A DNA stretch of 61,593 nt from Thermococcus sp. (GCF_026988555.1 NZ_JALSLB010000027.1:1-61593), one strand, 5' to 3'. Shown: positions 45,100 through 54,405, numbered from the stretch's first letter. The notes: generated by a model from the letters alone, not told the origin. Program-made: numbers and translations.

Positions 45100-46089
45100 A
45101 TGCTACCAGGGAAGGTTCCACCGGAGGTCCTGGAAAGACTGGTATTTACTAATCTGGGCATCAGCGATAAGAGGGTTCTAATGGGTTCTGGAAAAGGCAT
45201 AGACGCGGCCGCAATAGAGTTCGGGGACCGTGTTCTCGTCGCATCAACGGACCCCATAACAGGTGTTGGGGAAAATATCGGCTTCTACGCGGTTCACATA
45301 AACGCAAACGACGTTGCCACCTTCGGCGCGAGACCGCGGTGGTTTCTGGTCTCCATACTCCTTCCGGAAGCGGCAGATGAGTCGACCCTACGGGAGATTA
45401 TGGGGGAACTCCACGAGAACGCGGCTAATCTTGGTGTTTCAATAGTAGGAGGGCACACCGAGGTAACACCGGGTCTGAACAGGCCAGTGGTCGTGGGGAC
45501 GATGATGGGTGAGGTTGACCGGGAGAGACTTGTGACGTCAAACGGGGCCAGGCCTGGAGACGCTCTGATCGTAACAAAGTGGATCGGACTTGAGGGCACG
45601 TCGATAATAGCCCGTGAGCGGGCCGAGGAACTGGAACAAACCTTCGGAAGGGAGTTCGTCGAACGGGCAAAGGGGCTGATAGACATGATAAGTGTTGTTA
45701 AAGATGCCCTGGTGGCCGCTGGAATAGGTGTCAACGCGATGCACGATCCAACGGAAGGTGGAATCGCCAATGGACTCCACGAAATGGCCGATGCCGCGGA
45801 TCTGGGATTTAAGGTGTACGCGGAGAGGATTCCAGTTAGAGAGGAAACCCTGAAGATCTGCGGGCTGTACGGCTTGGACCCCCTGGCCCTCATAAGCTCC
45901 GGAACCCTCATGGTAGCGGCTCCTAGGGAGAGAGCCAGCCGGATAGCCTCCGCCCTCGAAAGGGAGGGAATCCATGCCACGGTCGTAGGAGAGTTCGTGG
46001 AGGACCCGGACGTCAGAGTGCTCGTCGAAAAGGACGGGGAAAAGGAGCTCCCCCAACCCAAAAGCGATGAGATATGGAAGGTCGTCTAA
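45100..46089 (+). CDS. AIR synthase-related (HypE/PurM-like) protein
   Basis: The product of about 330 residues has the two-domain PurM/HypE fold: GKGIDAAAIEFGDRVLVASTDPITG with the ATP-lid region, HINANDVATFGARPRWFLVSILLP, GHTEVTPGLNRPVV, and the C-terminal DPTEGGIANGLHEMADAA. It lacks the HypE C-terminal Cys tail (it ends KSDEIWKVV), so it is not a hydrogenase cyanide-ligand enzyme of the usual kind. It resembles the AIR synthase-related proteins common in Thermococcales, whose substrate is unknown. ATG 45100 was chosen over GTG 45085. Confidence 0.8.
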   Translation: MLPGKVPPEVLERLVFTNLGISDKRVLMGSGKGIDAAAIEFGDRVLVASTDPITGVGENIGFYAVHINANDVATFGARPRWFLVSILLPEAADESTLREIMGELHENAANLGVSIVGGHTEVTPGLNRPVVVGTMMGEVDRERLVTSNGARPGDALIVTKWIGLEGTSIIARERAEELEQTFGREFVERAKGLIDMISVVKDALVAAGIGVNAMHDPTEGGIANGLHEMADAADLGFKVYAERIPVREETLKICGLYGLDPLALISSGTLMVAAPRERASRIASALEREGIHATVVGEFVEDPDVRVLVEKDGEKELPQPKSDEIWKVV

Positions 46090-46955
46090 AGCTCAACGGA
46101 GATCCTCAGTTTCTCCTCTTCTTCCAGCTTTTTCAGGATTTCAAATGCCTTGGCCGGAGGCAAATTCAGTGCCCTGAGGTGCTCGTAAGCCAGCCTTATC
46201 TCCGAACGTTCCGGCTCAGGAGCTCTGCGCTCCATGTACATCAGAACCGCCAGAAGAACTCCCCTGATGCTCGGCTCCTGGAGGGGCAGGAGCTTCCAGC
46301 CGTTTTCGTAAACGTACGCTGCCCTAGGGGTATCCGTCTCCGAGATCTCATCTATGGGGAGCAGGTTCGAGGAGCTGGCCGTCAGATAGCCAACGAGGGT
46401 CTCCTCAGAATAGCCCTCCTTCTTGAGGCTTGAGAAACTGAGCTCCAACGCCTTCAACAGGGAGGAGCGACGCTCGATTCCTGTGATTCCATCCTTAGAG
46501 AGGAAGGATAGCTTCAACACGGATCTCTCAAGCGGCTCAGCCTCCAGGTTAACCCTTAAAAGAACGCGATCGCTAAGGCGCGAACCCTCCTCGAAGGCCT
46601 TTATAGCTATCCAAACGGCTCCGTTTGTAAGGATTCCATACCTAACTCCAGCGTTAAAGCAGTACCTCCCAAGCTGGCGCAGGGGCCCCTCGTTCTTCAG
46701 TATGTTGACTCCCAGGTTCTTGGCCTCCACAAAGGCAAAGACCGATCCGTTCAGTATCAGTGCATAATCGGCCCTACCGTCCTCGGTCCGTTCCTCGGGT
46801 CGGACTTCCTCAGGATTGTTCCAGTCCCACCCAAGTGCCCGGAATATCTCACCGAGAAGGTGCTGTTTCACCGCCTCTTCGTTCTTTTCGTAGAGGTTTC
46901 TGTGTGCCCGCATCCTCCGGGACACCCTAAGGACCGCACTCCTAAGTCCGTCCAT
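46086..46955 (-). CDS. Nuclease-like protein with type I restriction HsdR N-terminal-type domain
   Basis: The 289-residue protein has an N-terminal PD-(D/E)XK-like domain: KQHLLGEIFRALGWDW, EERTEDGRADYALILNGSVFAFVEAKN with the D and ExK residues, and YGILTNGAVWIAIKA. This is the HSDR_N pattern found both in restriction subunits and in orphan proteins. The C-terminal half is helical with no helicase motor, so it cannot be a complete HsdR. It does not belong to the hsdM operon at 57569 and may be a lone nuclease or regulatory protein. ATG 46955 follows GGTGGT; it converges with the AIR-synthase-like gene, overlapping by 4 nt. Confidence 0.65.
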   Translation of the reverse strand: MDGLRSAVLRVSRRMRAHRNLYEKNEEAVKQHLLGEIFRALGWDWNNPEEVRPEERTEDGRADYALILNGSVFAFVEAKNLGVNILKNEGPLRQLGRYCFNAGVRYGILTNGAVWIAIKAFEEGSRLSDRVLLRVNLEAEPLERSVLKLSFLSKDGITGIERRSSLLKALELSFSSLKKEGYSEETLVGYLTASSSNLLPIDEISETDTPRAAYVYENGWKLLPLQEPSIRGVLLAVLMYMERRAPEPERSEIRLAYEHLRALNLPPAKAFEILKKLEEEEKLRISVEL

Positions 46956-47035
46956 GTGTACCACCGGTCCCTCTGGACTACACCCAACAACCTAAAAGCT
47001 TTTGTGGTTGAATCCGAAAACCCAAGGGGATTGAA

Positions 47036-47833
47036 ATGTGTCGGATACTCTTTGCAGCCGGGGAAGGGGGGCGGATACGACCGCTTCTGGATGCACTCGT
47101 GAACGCATCAAAGAAGGACCCGTACAAAGAGGCCAGGGGAAAGGGGAGCCAGCACAGGGACGGGTGGGGGTACCTGCTCATCAGGGATGGAACGGAGAGG
47201 CACTACAGATCGGTTAACCCGATGTTCCATGATATAGATGAGATCCAAACCCTCAACGAGAGGCTGAACGGTTTCGTGGTCTTGATGGCTCACGCACGAG
47301 CTGCCAGTCAGGGAAGCGTCGGACTCCTGAATACACACCCGTTCGCGTTCTCCTCCCGAAGGGGTTTCAGTTTCTGGTTGTTCCACAACGGGGACCTAAA
47401 CAAAAAGCAACTGGTCGAGATGGCCGGGTTTGAGGAGGAGGACCTTAAAGGAGTTTCCGACAGCTACGTACTGGCAGCTTACCTCTGCAGGCACCTGGCG
47501 GGTACGTCAAAGGAAGACGTGATTGAAGCTTATAGAGAGGCGGTAAAAGCCACCAGGACCTCGTTAAACACCGTGACGGTGTTCCAGGATACCTCACCGG
47601 AAATCCGCGCTTTCATAACAGCGTATTCGACGGAAAACCGCGTTAAGGAACCCAAGGACTGGGACTACGCCAAGATACTGTCCCTTGAGGAAGATGACCT
47701 CTTCGCTATTGCCTCCTCAACAGTGGAGCTTTACCACCCCTCGGACTGGAGGGTTCTTAAAAACGGAACCGCGCTGTACCTCCGGATCGACCCACGGAAG
47801 AGGAGGGTGGACCGCACAGTGGAGAGCCTCTGA
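47036..47833 (+). CDS. Class II glutamine amidotransferase
   Basis: The 265-residue protein begins MCRILFAAG, so the N-terminal nucleophile Cys2 is in place after Met removal. It continues with GSQHRDGWGYLLIRDG, LMAHARAASQGSVGLLNTHPF and FWLFHNGDLNKK, the standard Ntn glutaminase motifs. There is no synthetase domain attached. It resembles the stand-alone YafJ/EgtC-like group, which releases ammonia from glutamine or hydrolyses gamma-glutamyl compounds; its partner is not evident here. An upstream stretch of about 80 bp contains the promoter. Confidence 0.85.
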   Translation: MCRILFAAGEGGRIRPLLDALVNASKKDPYKEARGKGSQHRDGWGYLLIRDGTERHYRSVNPMFHDIDEIQTLNERLNGFVVLMAHARAASQGSVGLLNTHPFAFSSRRGFSFWLFHNGDLNKKQLVEMAGFEEEDLKGVSDSYVLAAYLCRHLAGTSKEDVIEAYREAVKATRTSLNTVTVFQDTSPEIRAFITAYSTENRVKEPKDWDYAKILSLEEDDLFAIASSTVELYHPSDWRVLKNGTALYLRIDPRKRRVDRTVESL

Positions 47834-47877
47834 AATGTTATATACTCCTTTTCCCAGAACAGTATCACGGTGATCTC

Positions 47878-48285
47878 ATGGAGAGGGACACCCCCATAAA
47901 GGTCTACATGACGAGGAAACTAATCGGTGTTTCTCCGGGAGACTCGGTAAAACAGGCGTGCGAGATAATGGTGGAGTTCGACATCGGCTCCCTAGTCGTC
48001 ATAGAGGATAACAGAGTGGTCGGTTTCTTCACAAAGAGCGACATAATAAGACGCGTCGTTATCCCGGGCCTCCCGAACTCAACCCCCGTGAGGGAGATAA
48101 TGAGCAGCGAATTGATAAGTGTGGACAGCAACACCCCTCTGAGGGAGGTTCTGGATCTGATGGCCAAGAAGGGCATAAAGCACATGCTTGTCGAGGACAA
48201 CGGAAAGATCGTGGGCATCTTCAGCCTGAGCGACCTTCTCACCGCCAGCAGGAGGCGGCTTGAAACCGCCATAGCTGCGGAGTGA
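47878..48285 (+). CDS. CBS-domain protein
   Basis: The 135-residue protein consists of two CBS motifs: KVYMTRKLIGVSPGDSVKQA with VVIEDNRVVGFFTKSDIIRRV, and VREIMSSELISVDSNTPLRE with MLVEDNGKIVGIFSLSDLL. Tandem CBS pairs bind adenosine nucleotides and regulate partner enzymes or channels. No partner domain is fused. The gene lies 44 nt after the amidotransferase and just before the metallophosphoesterase gene, so the three may share a transcript. Confidence 0.9.
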   Translation: MERDTPIKVYMTRKLIGVSPGDSVKQACEIMVEFDIGSLVVIEDNRVVGFFTKSDIIRRVVIPGLPNSTPVREIMSSELISVDSNTPLREVLDLMAKKGIKHMLVEDNGKIVGIFSLSDLLTASRRRLETAIAAE

Positions 48286-48290
48286 TACGC

Positions 48291-49802
48291 ATGATAAGGA
48301 TAGCCCACATAAGCGACACGCACATAACGAGCGACGCGGCCTACAAGGGATACGCGTTTGACCTGATAGCCGAGGAGATAAACCGCGGGGACTTCGACTT
48401 CGTCATCCACACCGGTGACGTGACCAACCAGGGGCTCAGGGAGGAGTACGAGAGGGCGTCCTACGAGCTGAAGAAGATACGCAAGCCTATCGTAGTGCTA
48501 CCCGGGAACCACGACGTCCGAAACGTGGGCTACAAACTCTTTGAAAAGTTCATAGGCCCCCCAAACGGCGTGTTTGAGTTCCAGGAGGGGGTTCTGATAT
48601 GGGTTGACTCCACGATCCCGGACCTCAGCGACGGCAGGATCGGGGAGTATAAATTCAGATGGCTCAGGGGAAAACTTGAGGAGTACTCCAGCAGAAGGAT
48701 AAAGATAGTGGCAGCCCATCACCACCTAATACCACTCCCAGACACGGGCAGAGAGAGGAACGTACTGTACAACGCAGGGGACGTGCTTGATCTCTTCCTC
48801 AGGCATGAAGTCACCCTGTATACCTGCGGACATAAACACGTGCCCAACCTGTACCGCGTGGAGGACCTCGTGGTGGACAACGCGGGCTGTACATCATGCC
48901 GCAAGACCCGCGCGGGGGACGTCAATAGCTACAACGTGATAACTCTGTACGACGACGGCCGGATGGAAGTCAGGATAAGGCGCGTGACGGGGGACGAATT
49001 CAGAAAAGAGCACAGAGCCGTAAAACCCAAGCTCTTTATCCCCAAAGGAAAACGGCTCGTGAGAGTAGTCCAGATGAGCGAAAGCAATGTATCCGACCGT
49101 GTGTACTTCAGGAAGAAGGTTCTAGAGCATGCGATCAGGATGATAAATGAGAAGCTCAAACCCGATCTCGTCATACACAACGGTGATCTGGTGGACGCCG
49201 GCATCGAGCGCTACTACGCCAAGGCATACGAATTCTACGAGAGGATAAAGGCCCGAAAGCTGATAGTACCTGGTCATAACGACATAACCTACCTCGGACA
49301 CGACCTCTTCAAAGAGTACTTCGGAAGGCCCAACACCGTCGAGATAGGGAAGTTTGCCTTCATCCCAGTTCAGAGTGCACAGTACGAAACCCCAATCGGT
49401 GTCGTCGGGAGGATGGGACAGCGTATCCTCCGCGATCTACTCCGGGAGCATGATGACAAGTTCACCACGGTCGTAATGCACCACAACATAATCCCAGTCC
49501 CACGGAGCAGGGAAATCGGCTTTCTGGAGGATGCTGGCGATGTGCTGAAGATGATCACGGAAGAAAACGCCAACCTTGTCCTCACGGGACACGGGGGAAA
49601 CGCCTTTGGGGTAAAGGTTGAGGACTCCCCGATAGTGAACGCGGGATCGGTGAGCTGGGAGCTCCACAGAAACCCCTACGGAAACACGTTCAACGTCATA
49701 GACATTTACACTCACATCGTGGTGGCGTTTGAGGTCCAAGCGACATGGGGCTCCGGCAGGCTCCTGGGGATATGGAAGGTAAAGAAGAACCTCAATCCGT
49801 GA
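48291..49802 (+). CDS. Tandem metallophosphoesterase (two calcineurin-like domains)
   Basis: The 503-residue protein is an internal duplication of the calcineurin-like fold. Domain 1 has [31 protein letters not shown] and HHHLIP followed by CGHKHVP, all five metal motifs. Domain 2 (from about residue 255) has [40 protein letters not shown] and [10 protein letters not shown], so its first motif (Asp-His) and last motif (HxH) are degenerate. The second copy may be non-catalytic. Substrates could be phosphodiesters such as cyclic nucleotides or nucleic acid ends. ATG 48291 follows GGAGTGA. Its 3' end overlaps the 2PGK gene on the opposite strand. Confidence 0.85.
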   Translation: MIRIAHISDTHITSDAAYKGYAFDLIAEEINRGDFDFVIHTGDVTNQGLREEYERASYELKKIRKPIVVLPGNHDVRNVGYKLFEKFIGPPNGVFEFQEGVLIWVDSTIPDLSDGRIGEYKFRWLRGKLEEYSSRRIKIVAAHHHLIPLPDTGRERNVLYNAGDVLDLFLRHEVTLYTCGHKHVPNLYRVEDLVVDNAGCTSCRKTRAGDVNSYNVITLYDDGRMEVRIRRVTGDEFRKEHRAVKPKLFIPKGKRLVRVVQMSESNVSDRVYFRKKVLEHAIRMINEKLKPDLVIHNGDLVDAGIERYYAKAYEFYERIKARKLIVPGHNDITYLGHDLFKEYFGRPNTVEIGKFAFIPVQSAQYETPIGVVGRMGQRILRDLLREHDDKFTTVVMHHNIIPVPRSREIGFLEDAGDVLKMITEENANLVLTGHGGNAFGVKVEDSPIVNAGSVSWELHRNPYGNTFNVIDIYTHIVVAFEVQATWGSGRLLGIWKVKKNLNP

Positions 49803-50682
49803 GGTCCTCCACCCGCTTCATCATTCGTTCCATCAGGTCCTTCATTATCCTTGAAACCGTTGCCTCCAGCTCAATGTTTTCAAAAACCGGAACTCCCCGC
49901 TCCTTCGCCTTACGCACTATGAACTCCTGTATCTCCATTATCTCATCGAGATGTTTCAGGTAGTACTCCGCGGGACGCCTGCTGTACCTTCCCCTCTCGT
50001 AGAACCGCGCCCTGAGGTCCTCCTTGGTGGGCACGGTTATCACGTACATGAAGCTGTTCTCCGCGGGGTCAACGTACCCGGGAACCAGATGTATGCCCTC
50101 TAATATCGCATTGAGACCCTCCCTACGGGCCCGTTCGACAACCGCGTTGACGCCAACCGAGACGTGTTTCACCTGATTTTCAAAACCCCTCCACAGGGCG
50201 ACCTCCCCCCTTCGATCCGGAGAGTGGAGTGTCCTCCAGGCAAGGAACGAGGAGGTGTGAAGGTCGGGCAGGAGTTCGGGGGCAATCATCTTCCTCATGA
50301 CCTCCCTGATGGTGTCGGTTCCGATAACGCTCCTTACCCCAAGCCGGAACGCCAGCTCCGTGGCTATCGTTGATTTGCCCACCCCGGTAGTCCCACCGAT
50401 CAGGAGAACCATCGGGAGCTTAAGCCGTTTGAACCTGCGCCAGAACACGTACCTCTGGGCTTCCTCAGTGAGGCCGTGCTCCCGGAGTTTGAGGTAGGTC
50501 AAATCACGGATTTCATCGGAGGTCACGACCCTCTTTCTCCTGGCCTCAAGCTCCTTCTGCACCTCGGTGGCTATCCCGTAAGCTATTCCAACGTCCACCC
50601 CAGCTAGGGTTATTGAACGCGTTAGTATCCCTCTGGAAAACGGGAGTCGGGTGTTCCGCTCCCTATCGGCAACTATTATCAT
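49792..50682 (-). CDS. pgk2: 2-phosphoglycerate kinase
   Basis: The 296-residue enzyme phosphorylates 2-phosphoglycerate to 2,3-bisphosphoglycerate. It has an N-terminal ATP-cone-like region ([20 protein letters not shown]), then [23 protein letters not shown] with the Walker A P-loop, [11 protein letters not shown] and GIHLVPGY. This is the architecture of the kinase first described in Methanothermus fervidus. It overlaps the cyclase gene by ATGA, and together they form the route from 2-PG to cyclic 2,3-diphosphoglycerate, a thermoprotectant and phosphate store of some methanogens. The gene symbol is used for the function, not for a specific locus. Confidence 0.88.
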   Translation of the reverse strand: MIIVADRERNTRLPFSRGILTRSITLAGVDVGIAYGIATEVQKELEARRKRVVTSDEIRDLTYLKLREHGLTEEAQRYVFWRRFKRLKLPMVLLIGGTTGVGKSTIATELAFRLGVRSVIGTDTIREVMRKMIAPELLPDLHTSSFLAWRTLHSPDRRGEVALWRGFENQVKHVSVGVNAVVERARREGLNAILEGIHLVPGYVDPAENSFMYVITVPTKEDLRARFYERGRYSRRPAEYYLKHLDEIMEIQEFIVRKAKERGVPVFENIELEATVSRIMKDLMERMMKRVEDLTD

Positions 50683-51977
50683 CCCCCCGCCTCCAGAACC
50701 CTCTTTCCAAGCTCAACGAATGCGGCCGCCAAGTCCTTGCCGTCTATGTTCAGAGGTTCGTTGTCTAAGTATACAACTTCCACCCCCCTTTCAAGCGCCC
50801 ACCTGGTTACCACATCGACGGCGGCCGCTTTAAGCTCCACCGCAACCGCATCCACCCTTTCAAACCTCCGGAGATCCCTAATGAGCCGGGGTCGGTTGGC
50901 AAGGTTTCCCGAGACCTCCACTACATCCGAACCGAGGGGCTCAAGGTAGCTGCGTGCCTTGCCCGCCGCCTCCGTAGAGGTCATGATTACCCCGATCCTT
51001 TTCCCAGTAACGTCGCCCAGTGGCCTCGGCCTAAAAGCCGTGAAATGGATGTCGGCTTCAGGGTTTACCTCCATCACGATCCTCTCGATCTTTTCAAGCT
51101 TATCCGCACTGACCACGTCTGCCATAGTCACCACAACAACGTCCGCAAAGGCCAGTCGCAGAGGGCCGAAATAGCCGGATATATGAGTTAGGGGTTGCTT
51201 TGCCCCGACAACCACCACATAAGCATCCGCACGATAAGGTGGGAACGTCGCCCCGCTCCCCTCCAGGATCACGAGGTCAACCGGGAGGCTCTCCGCGAGC
51301 TTTACTCCCTCGTGTACAACATCTAAAAAGGGAAAACCCGCCATTCCACCACCACACCGCCTGCATCCGATGGTCTTCACTCCCGATGTCAAAGCATCCT
51401 CCAGATGGTCCGAGGCCGCGTGCTCACCACCCTCCACCAGTTCAATGAGGTACTCCGGCGTAATATCTTCCGCATCCCCCGGGATAAGCTCAGGCTGCTC
51501 CGGGCCCCCCCTTCCCATGGTCACTATCACCGGTTCACAGATCTCCTTCAGGGTTCTGGCGAGAAAGCCGCTAACTGCGGTTTTCCCTATCCTTTTTCCC
51601 GTCCCTATAACCCCGACGCTCGGCTTTTTGACGCGACCCAGAGGCTTTGGGGTAAAGTGAAAGTCCGCTCCCCGGTAGGAGACCCCGTGAAGGAGGCAGA
51701 GTGAAGCGATCTTAAACCGGTCCTCGTAGGTGACAACTGGCTCATCGCTTAGATCAACCACTTCTTCAACGTGATTCTCCATGAGCGCCCGTTTAAGGGA
51801 GGCCAAATACTCATCCGAGTAATACAGACGGATTCCAAGTTTTTCAGCCAGTGATTCAATGGAACCAACCTTCTCGATGCCACCGAGAAAGACAGCACAG
51901 CAGACATCACCGAGGGTCCTCACGGCCCAGGCGGTTACGTCGGGGTAATGTTCCCCATCGATGAGGACCATTCTCAT
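50679..51977 (-). CDS. cpgS: Cyclic 2,3-diphosphoglycerate synthetase
   Basis: The 432-residue enzyme cyclises 2,3-bisphosphoglycerate with ATP. Motifs are [15 protein letters not shown] at the N-terminus, the P-loop [20 protein letters not shown] near residue 125, [28 protein letters not shown] and [18 protein letters not shown], followed by a GTPase-like [17 protein letters not shown]. Length and order agree with the Methanothermus fervidus enzyme. Its stop overlaps the kinase start, so the two are co-transcribed. Thermococcales are better known for di-myo-inositol phosphate and mannosylglycerate as thermolytes, which makes this pair notable. Confidence 0.88.
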   Translation of the reverse strand: MRMVLIDGEHYPDVTAWAVRTLGDVCCAVFLGGIEKVGSIESLAEKLGIRLYYSDEYLASLKRALMENHVEEVVDLSDEPVVTYEDRFKIASLCLLHGVSYRGADFHFTPKPLGRVKKPSVGVIGTGKRIGKTAVSGFLARTLKEICEPVIVTMGRGGPEQPELIPGDAEDITPEYLIELVEGGEHAASDHLEDALTSGVKTIGCRRCGGGMAGFPFLDVVHEGVKLAESLPVDLVILEGSGATFPPYRADAYVVVVGAKQPLTHISGYFGPLRLAFADVVVVTMADVVSADKLEKIERIVMEVNPEADIHFTAFRPRPLGDVTGKRIGVIMTSTEAAGKARSYLEPLGSDVVEVSGNLANRPRLIRDLRRFERVDAVAVELKAAAVDVVTRWALERGVEVVYLDNEPLNIDGKDLAAAFVELGKRVLEAGG

Positions 51978-52103
51978 GAGATCACCATAGAAGAATCCGC
52001 ACTGGAGGATTTAACCTTTGCCGATGGCAACACAAGCGTTATAAATCCTAAAAGGACTATACTTACGACGCCACTTAGGGCGTCATGTATGGAGGTGTAA
52101 GCC

Positions 52104-52283
52104 ATGGTTGAGATGCTGGTTAAGTCCAAGATTAAAGAGGCCGTTAAGGCCGTTGACCCCGACATGAGGGTTAACCCAGAGTTCTACGACGCCCTTGAAG
52201 CGGAACTCAAGGCCCTTGTCGAAAAGGCCGTCAGAAGGGCCAAAGACGAAGGCAAGAAGACCCTCTACCCAAGGCACGTCTGA
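52104..52283 (+). CDS. Small histone-fold protein of the DUF1931 type
   Basis: ATG 52104 follows a strong GGAGGTG site and a TATA element (GTTATAAATCC near 52039). The 59-residue product starts MVEMLVKSKIKEAVKAVDPD and continues RVNPEFYDALEAELKALVEKA, with a basic end RRAKDEGKKTLYPRHV. A helix-strand-helix pattern with a terminal loop is that of half a histone fold, matching the DUF1931 family of archaeal histone-like proteins that dimerise. It probably binds DNA, but its role beside canonical archaeal histones is not established. Confidence 0.75.
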   Translation: MVEMLVKSKIKEAVKAVDPDMRVNPEFYDALEAELKALVEKAVRRAKDEGKKTLYPRHV

Positions 52284-52359
52284 AGGTATACTTCGGACCG
52301 TTTTCGTTCTCAACCGGTGGTCTTTTATCCACCGCCCCCTAATTTCTTTGGTGCTGAAC

Positions 52360-53238
52360 ATGGGAGTGAGAAAACTAGGTGACTCTCTGTACATATACCC
52401 TGGAAGTCCGGGCACGTTCATAAAAGTGGTTGAGGATAAAGCGGTCCTTGTAGACCCCGGACACGGGGGTAAGAGGCACAAAGACCTCCGGAGAGAGGTC
52501 AAAAGACTGGGAGTCGATGTGCGAGCCCAGCTGGCTACCCACGGACATGCCGATCACATATCCGTCTGCCCGCGGATTGGGGCACCCCTCTTCATGCACC
52601 GCTTTGAATTCAGCGTGGCGGAGAGCCCCCTGAACCGGGAGCTCCTGACCTTCGGATCGAAAGCTCCCGAAGGATTTCTGGTGTTTCAGTTCCCCGAGGA
52701 GGTTAAGGTTCACGCGGTTTTTGAGTGGAACGACAACCTCTTTGGGCTCAGGGCCCTCAAGCTCAACGGCCATTCCCCTGGAATGACGGGCTTTCTCGAC
52801 GAGGATGAGGGGGTGATCTATGCGGGGGACTCCTTCTTCGGGGAGAGGGTTCTGGAGTCCGTCGGTGTTCCCTATCTGATCGACCCAGTGTTATTCAAGA
52901 CATCAATAAACGAACTGCATAATTATACAGAGAAGGGCTACACGCTTGTACCCTCCCACGGGAAGATCGTCGAAGGGGAGGAGGCCATCGAGCTACTTGA
53001 CCTCAACATGAGGAGGATTGAAGAAACAGAAGCGCTTGTCCTTCGTCTGCTTGAGAACCCCCTGAGCATGGATGAACTCGCGTTCAGGATAATGAAGGAA
53101 TACGGCGTCGAGATAACACCACAAAAACTCGCCCTCAACTTGGTGCCCCTCCGGGCGTTCATCGCAGAACTCCACGACAGGGAAGAGGTGGAGGCACTGA
53201 TCGAGAACGGTCTGAAGTGGAGGGTTAAAAGGGTGTAA
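52360..53238 (+). CDS. MBL-fold metallo-hydrolase
   Basis: The 292-residue protein shows the metallo-beta-lactamase fold: KAVLVDPGHGG, the metal-binding ATHGHADHISVCP (HxHxDH), LNGHSPGMTGFL, IYAGDSFFG and VPSHGKIVEG. A C-terminal winged-helix-like tail is present (SMDELAFRIMKEYG). Substrates of such stand-alone proteins range from glutathione thioesters to nucleotides and RNA; none is indicated here. The start at ATG 52360 has GGTG upstream and a TATA-like TCTTTTATCC (52321-52330). Confidence 0.85.
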   Translation: MGVRKLGDSLYIYPGSPGTFIKVVEDKAVLVDPGHGGKRHKDLRREVKRLGVDVRAQLATHGHADHISVCPRIGAPLFMHRFEFSVAESPLNRELLTFGSKAPEGFLVFQFPEEVKVHAVFEWNDNLFGLRALKLNGHSPGMTGFLDEDEGVIYAGDSFFGERVLESVGVPYLIDPVLFKTSINELHNYTEKGYTLVPSHGKIVEGEEAIELLDLNMRRIEETEALVLRLLENPLSMDELAFRIMKEYGVEITPQKLALNLVPLRAFIAELHDREEVEALIENGLKWRVKRV

Positions 53239-53255
53239 ACTTGTGAGTTGCGGTT

Positions 53256-53888
53256 CTATTCCCCGTCCTCGGGGTAGCAGATGTACTTGTAGGGACAGAA
53301 CCTGCACGCGTATGAGTACTTCCTTGGGGGAAGTCTATCATTCTCGTAGTGCCGCTTCACCGTGTAAAAATGCCTGAGAGTTTCGCGGAACATTTTGCCA
53401 TCGTAGAGGACTTCAAACGCCCTAAAGTTCGGGCCCTTGACAACCGGGAACCCCGAAAAGTCTATCTTGCTGATGATTTTCATAGGCTCCTCATGAAGCT
53501 TGACGTAGTATAAATAGCCATAGTCCGCCTCCGCCCACCTCATGTAGATGTTGAGCTGGGCCATGTGGTAGTCGTAGGGCTCCCTCGGGAGACTGGTCTT
53601 GCCCTTTATCTCTATGGGAAAATCCCGTATAGCATCGATCCTGCCGTGGATCTCGAATCCAAGCCTCTCAGAGCGTAGTATGAGGTGTTTCTCCAGCTCA
53701 AAGCCGTACCTCCGCGAGAGTATCCCCTGAAGGACATTGTGGGTGTCTATCCCCTGATTCAACCGCACCCTCACGAATTCAGGCCAGCGTTCGGGGTAGC
53801 CCTTCAGCCTGAAGTATATCCTCCTCGGGCATGTGAGAGCCTCACTGGCGTAAAATTCCAGCAGTCCATCACCATCGTTCTCTTCCAT
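53256..53888 (-). CDS. Cas4/RecB-like PD-(D/E)XK nuclease
   Basis: The 210-residue protein (from ATG 53888) has an N-terminal YASEALTCPRRIYFRLKG with one cysteine, then a RecB-type nuclease core with GRIDAIRDFPIEIKGKTSLP, and a C-terminal CRFCPYKYICYP cluster. The one N-terminal plus three C-terminal cysteines would hold a 4Fe-4S cluster as in Cas4. There is no CRISPR array or other cas gene nearby, so it is better called Cas4-like. The product could act in DNA repair or be a relic of a defence locus. ATG 53918 would lengthen it by 10 residues. Confidence 0.7.
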   Translation of the reverse strand: MEENDGDGLLEFYASEALTCPRRIYFRLKGYPERWPEFVRVRLNQGIDTHNVLQGILSRRYGFELEKHLILRSERLGFEIHGRIDAIRDFPIEIKGKTSLPREPYDYHMAQLNIYMRWAEADYGYLYYVKLHEEPMKIISKIDFSGFPVVKGPNFRAFEVLYDGKMFRETLRHFYTVKRHYENDRLPPRKYSYACRFCPYKYICYPEDGE

Positions 53889-53940
53889 GAGTTTCCCCCC
53901 AGGAACGGGGCGGGTCATCGGTCCGCGAGCCTCACCACCC

Positions 53941-54003
53941 CTGCGTCAGCTAATACCGACGTCATCACCCGTTCAGACTGGGCAAGGGTCGTCATCCGCG
54001 CTG
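53941..54003 (-). ncRNA. Box C/D guide sRNA
   Basis: The minus strand has box C ATGACGA (53989-53995), a 12-nt guide, box D' CTGA (53973-53976), a 4-nt spacer, box C' GTGATGA (53962-53968), a second 12-nt guide and box D CTGA (53946-53949). A short GCG/CGC terminal stem encloses the boxes. This is the compact, symmetric form of Thermococcales 2'-O-methylation guides. A TATA element (GGTTTTAAAG on the minus strand, 54024-54033) places the start at about 54002. The guides are complementary to ACUGGGCAAGGG (D') and CUAAUACCGACG (D); the targets were not searched. Confidence 0.85.
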
Positions 54004-54060
54004 ATACTTAGTGCAGAAACCCTCTTTAAAACCTTTGGGGAAAGGAAGCAAAGAGAAGCG

Positions 54061-54405
54061 TCAGAGTATCGTGCCTTTCTTCCTTTTGAGGGAGTAGCTG
54101 AGACCGTAGGCGGGCCAGATGCTTGGGGGCTGGTCGTAGTGATGCAGGTTGCAAAGTATCTTCTCCGCGGTTTCCCTGTTTCTGGCCCTGACGCGGAGGG
54201 TGCCATCTTCAAGTTCCACCACACCCTCGGCCAGACGAAGCCTTAATCTAGAACCGTCCCGTTCAGGTCGGGCCCTCATCAGGAGCCGTTCGTACTCCTC
54301 GTATGCCTCCCGACTCAGTCTCTGCTCAAGAAGTGCACTTTTTTTCTTATTCTTAAACAGGCGTGACAACCAACTATTCGGTGGGTCTTCCTCCATACCG
54401 TTCAT
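54061..54405 (-). CDS. Charged protein of unknown function
   Basis: The 114-residue product is strongly charged and mostly helical, with SRLFKNKKKSALLEQRLSRE, YEEYERLLMRARPERDG, and beta-like LRLRLAEGVVELEDGTLRVR. No motif or membrane segment is recognised. Start codons at 54405 and 54396 are possible. It lies upstream of the C/D sRNA on the same strand, with the sRNA promoter in between, and is divergent from taw2. Its length and codon pattern look genuine, but nothing shows its role. Confidence 0.5.
   Translation of the reverse strand: MNGMEEDPPNSWLSRLFKNKKKSALLEQRLSREAYEEYERLLMRARPERDGSRLRLRLAEGVVELEDGTLRVRARNRETAEKILCNLHHYDQPPSIWPAYGLSYSLKRKKGTIL

Noticed and set aside
45294-46061. 255-codon open frame on the minus strand
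   Set aside because: It is the mirror of the AIR synthase-related gene, rich in Ser, Pro and Arg, and has no start signal.
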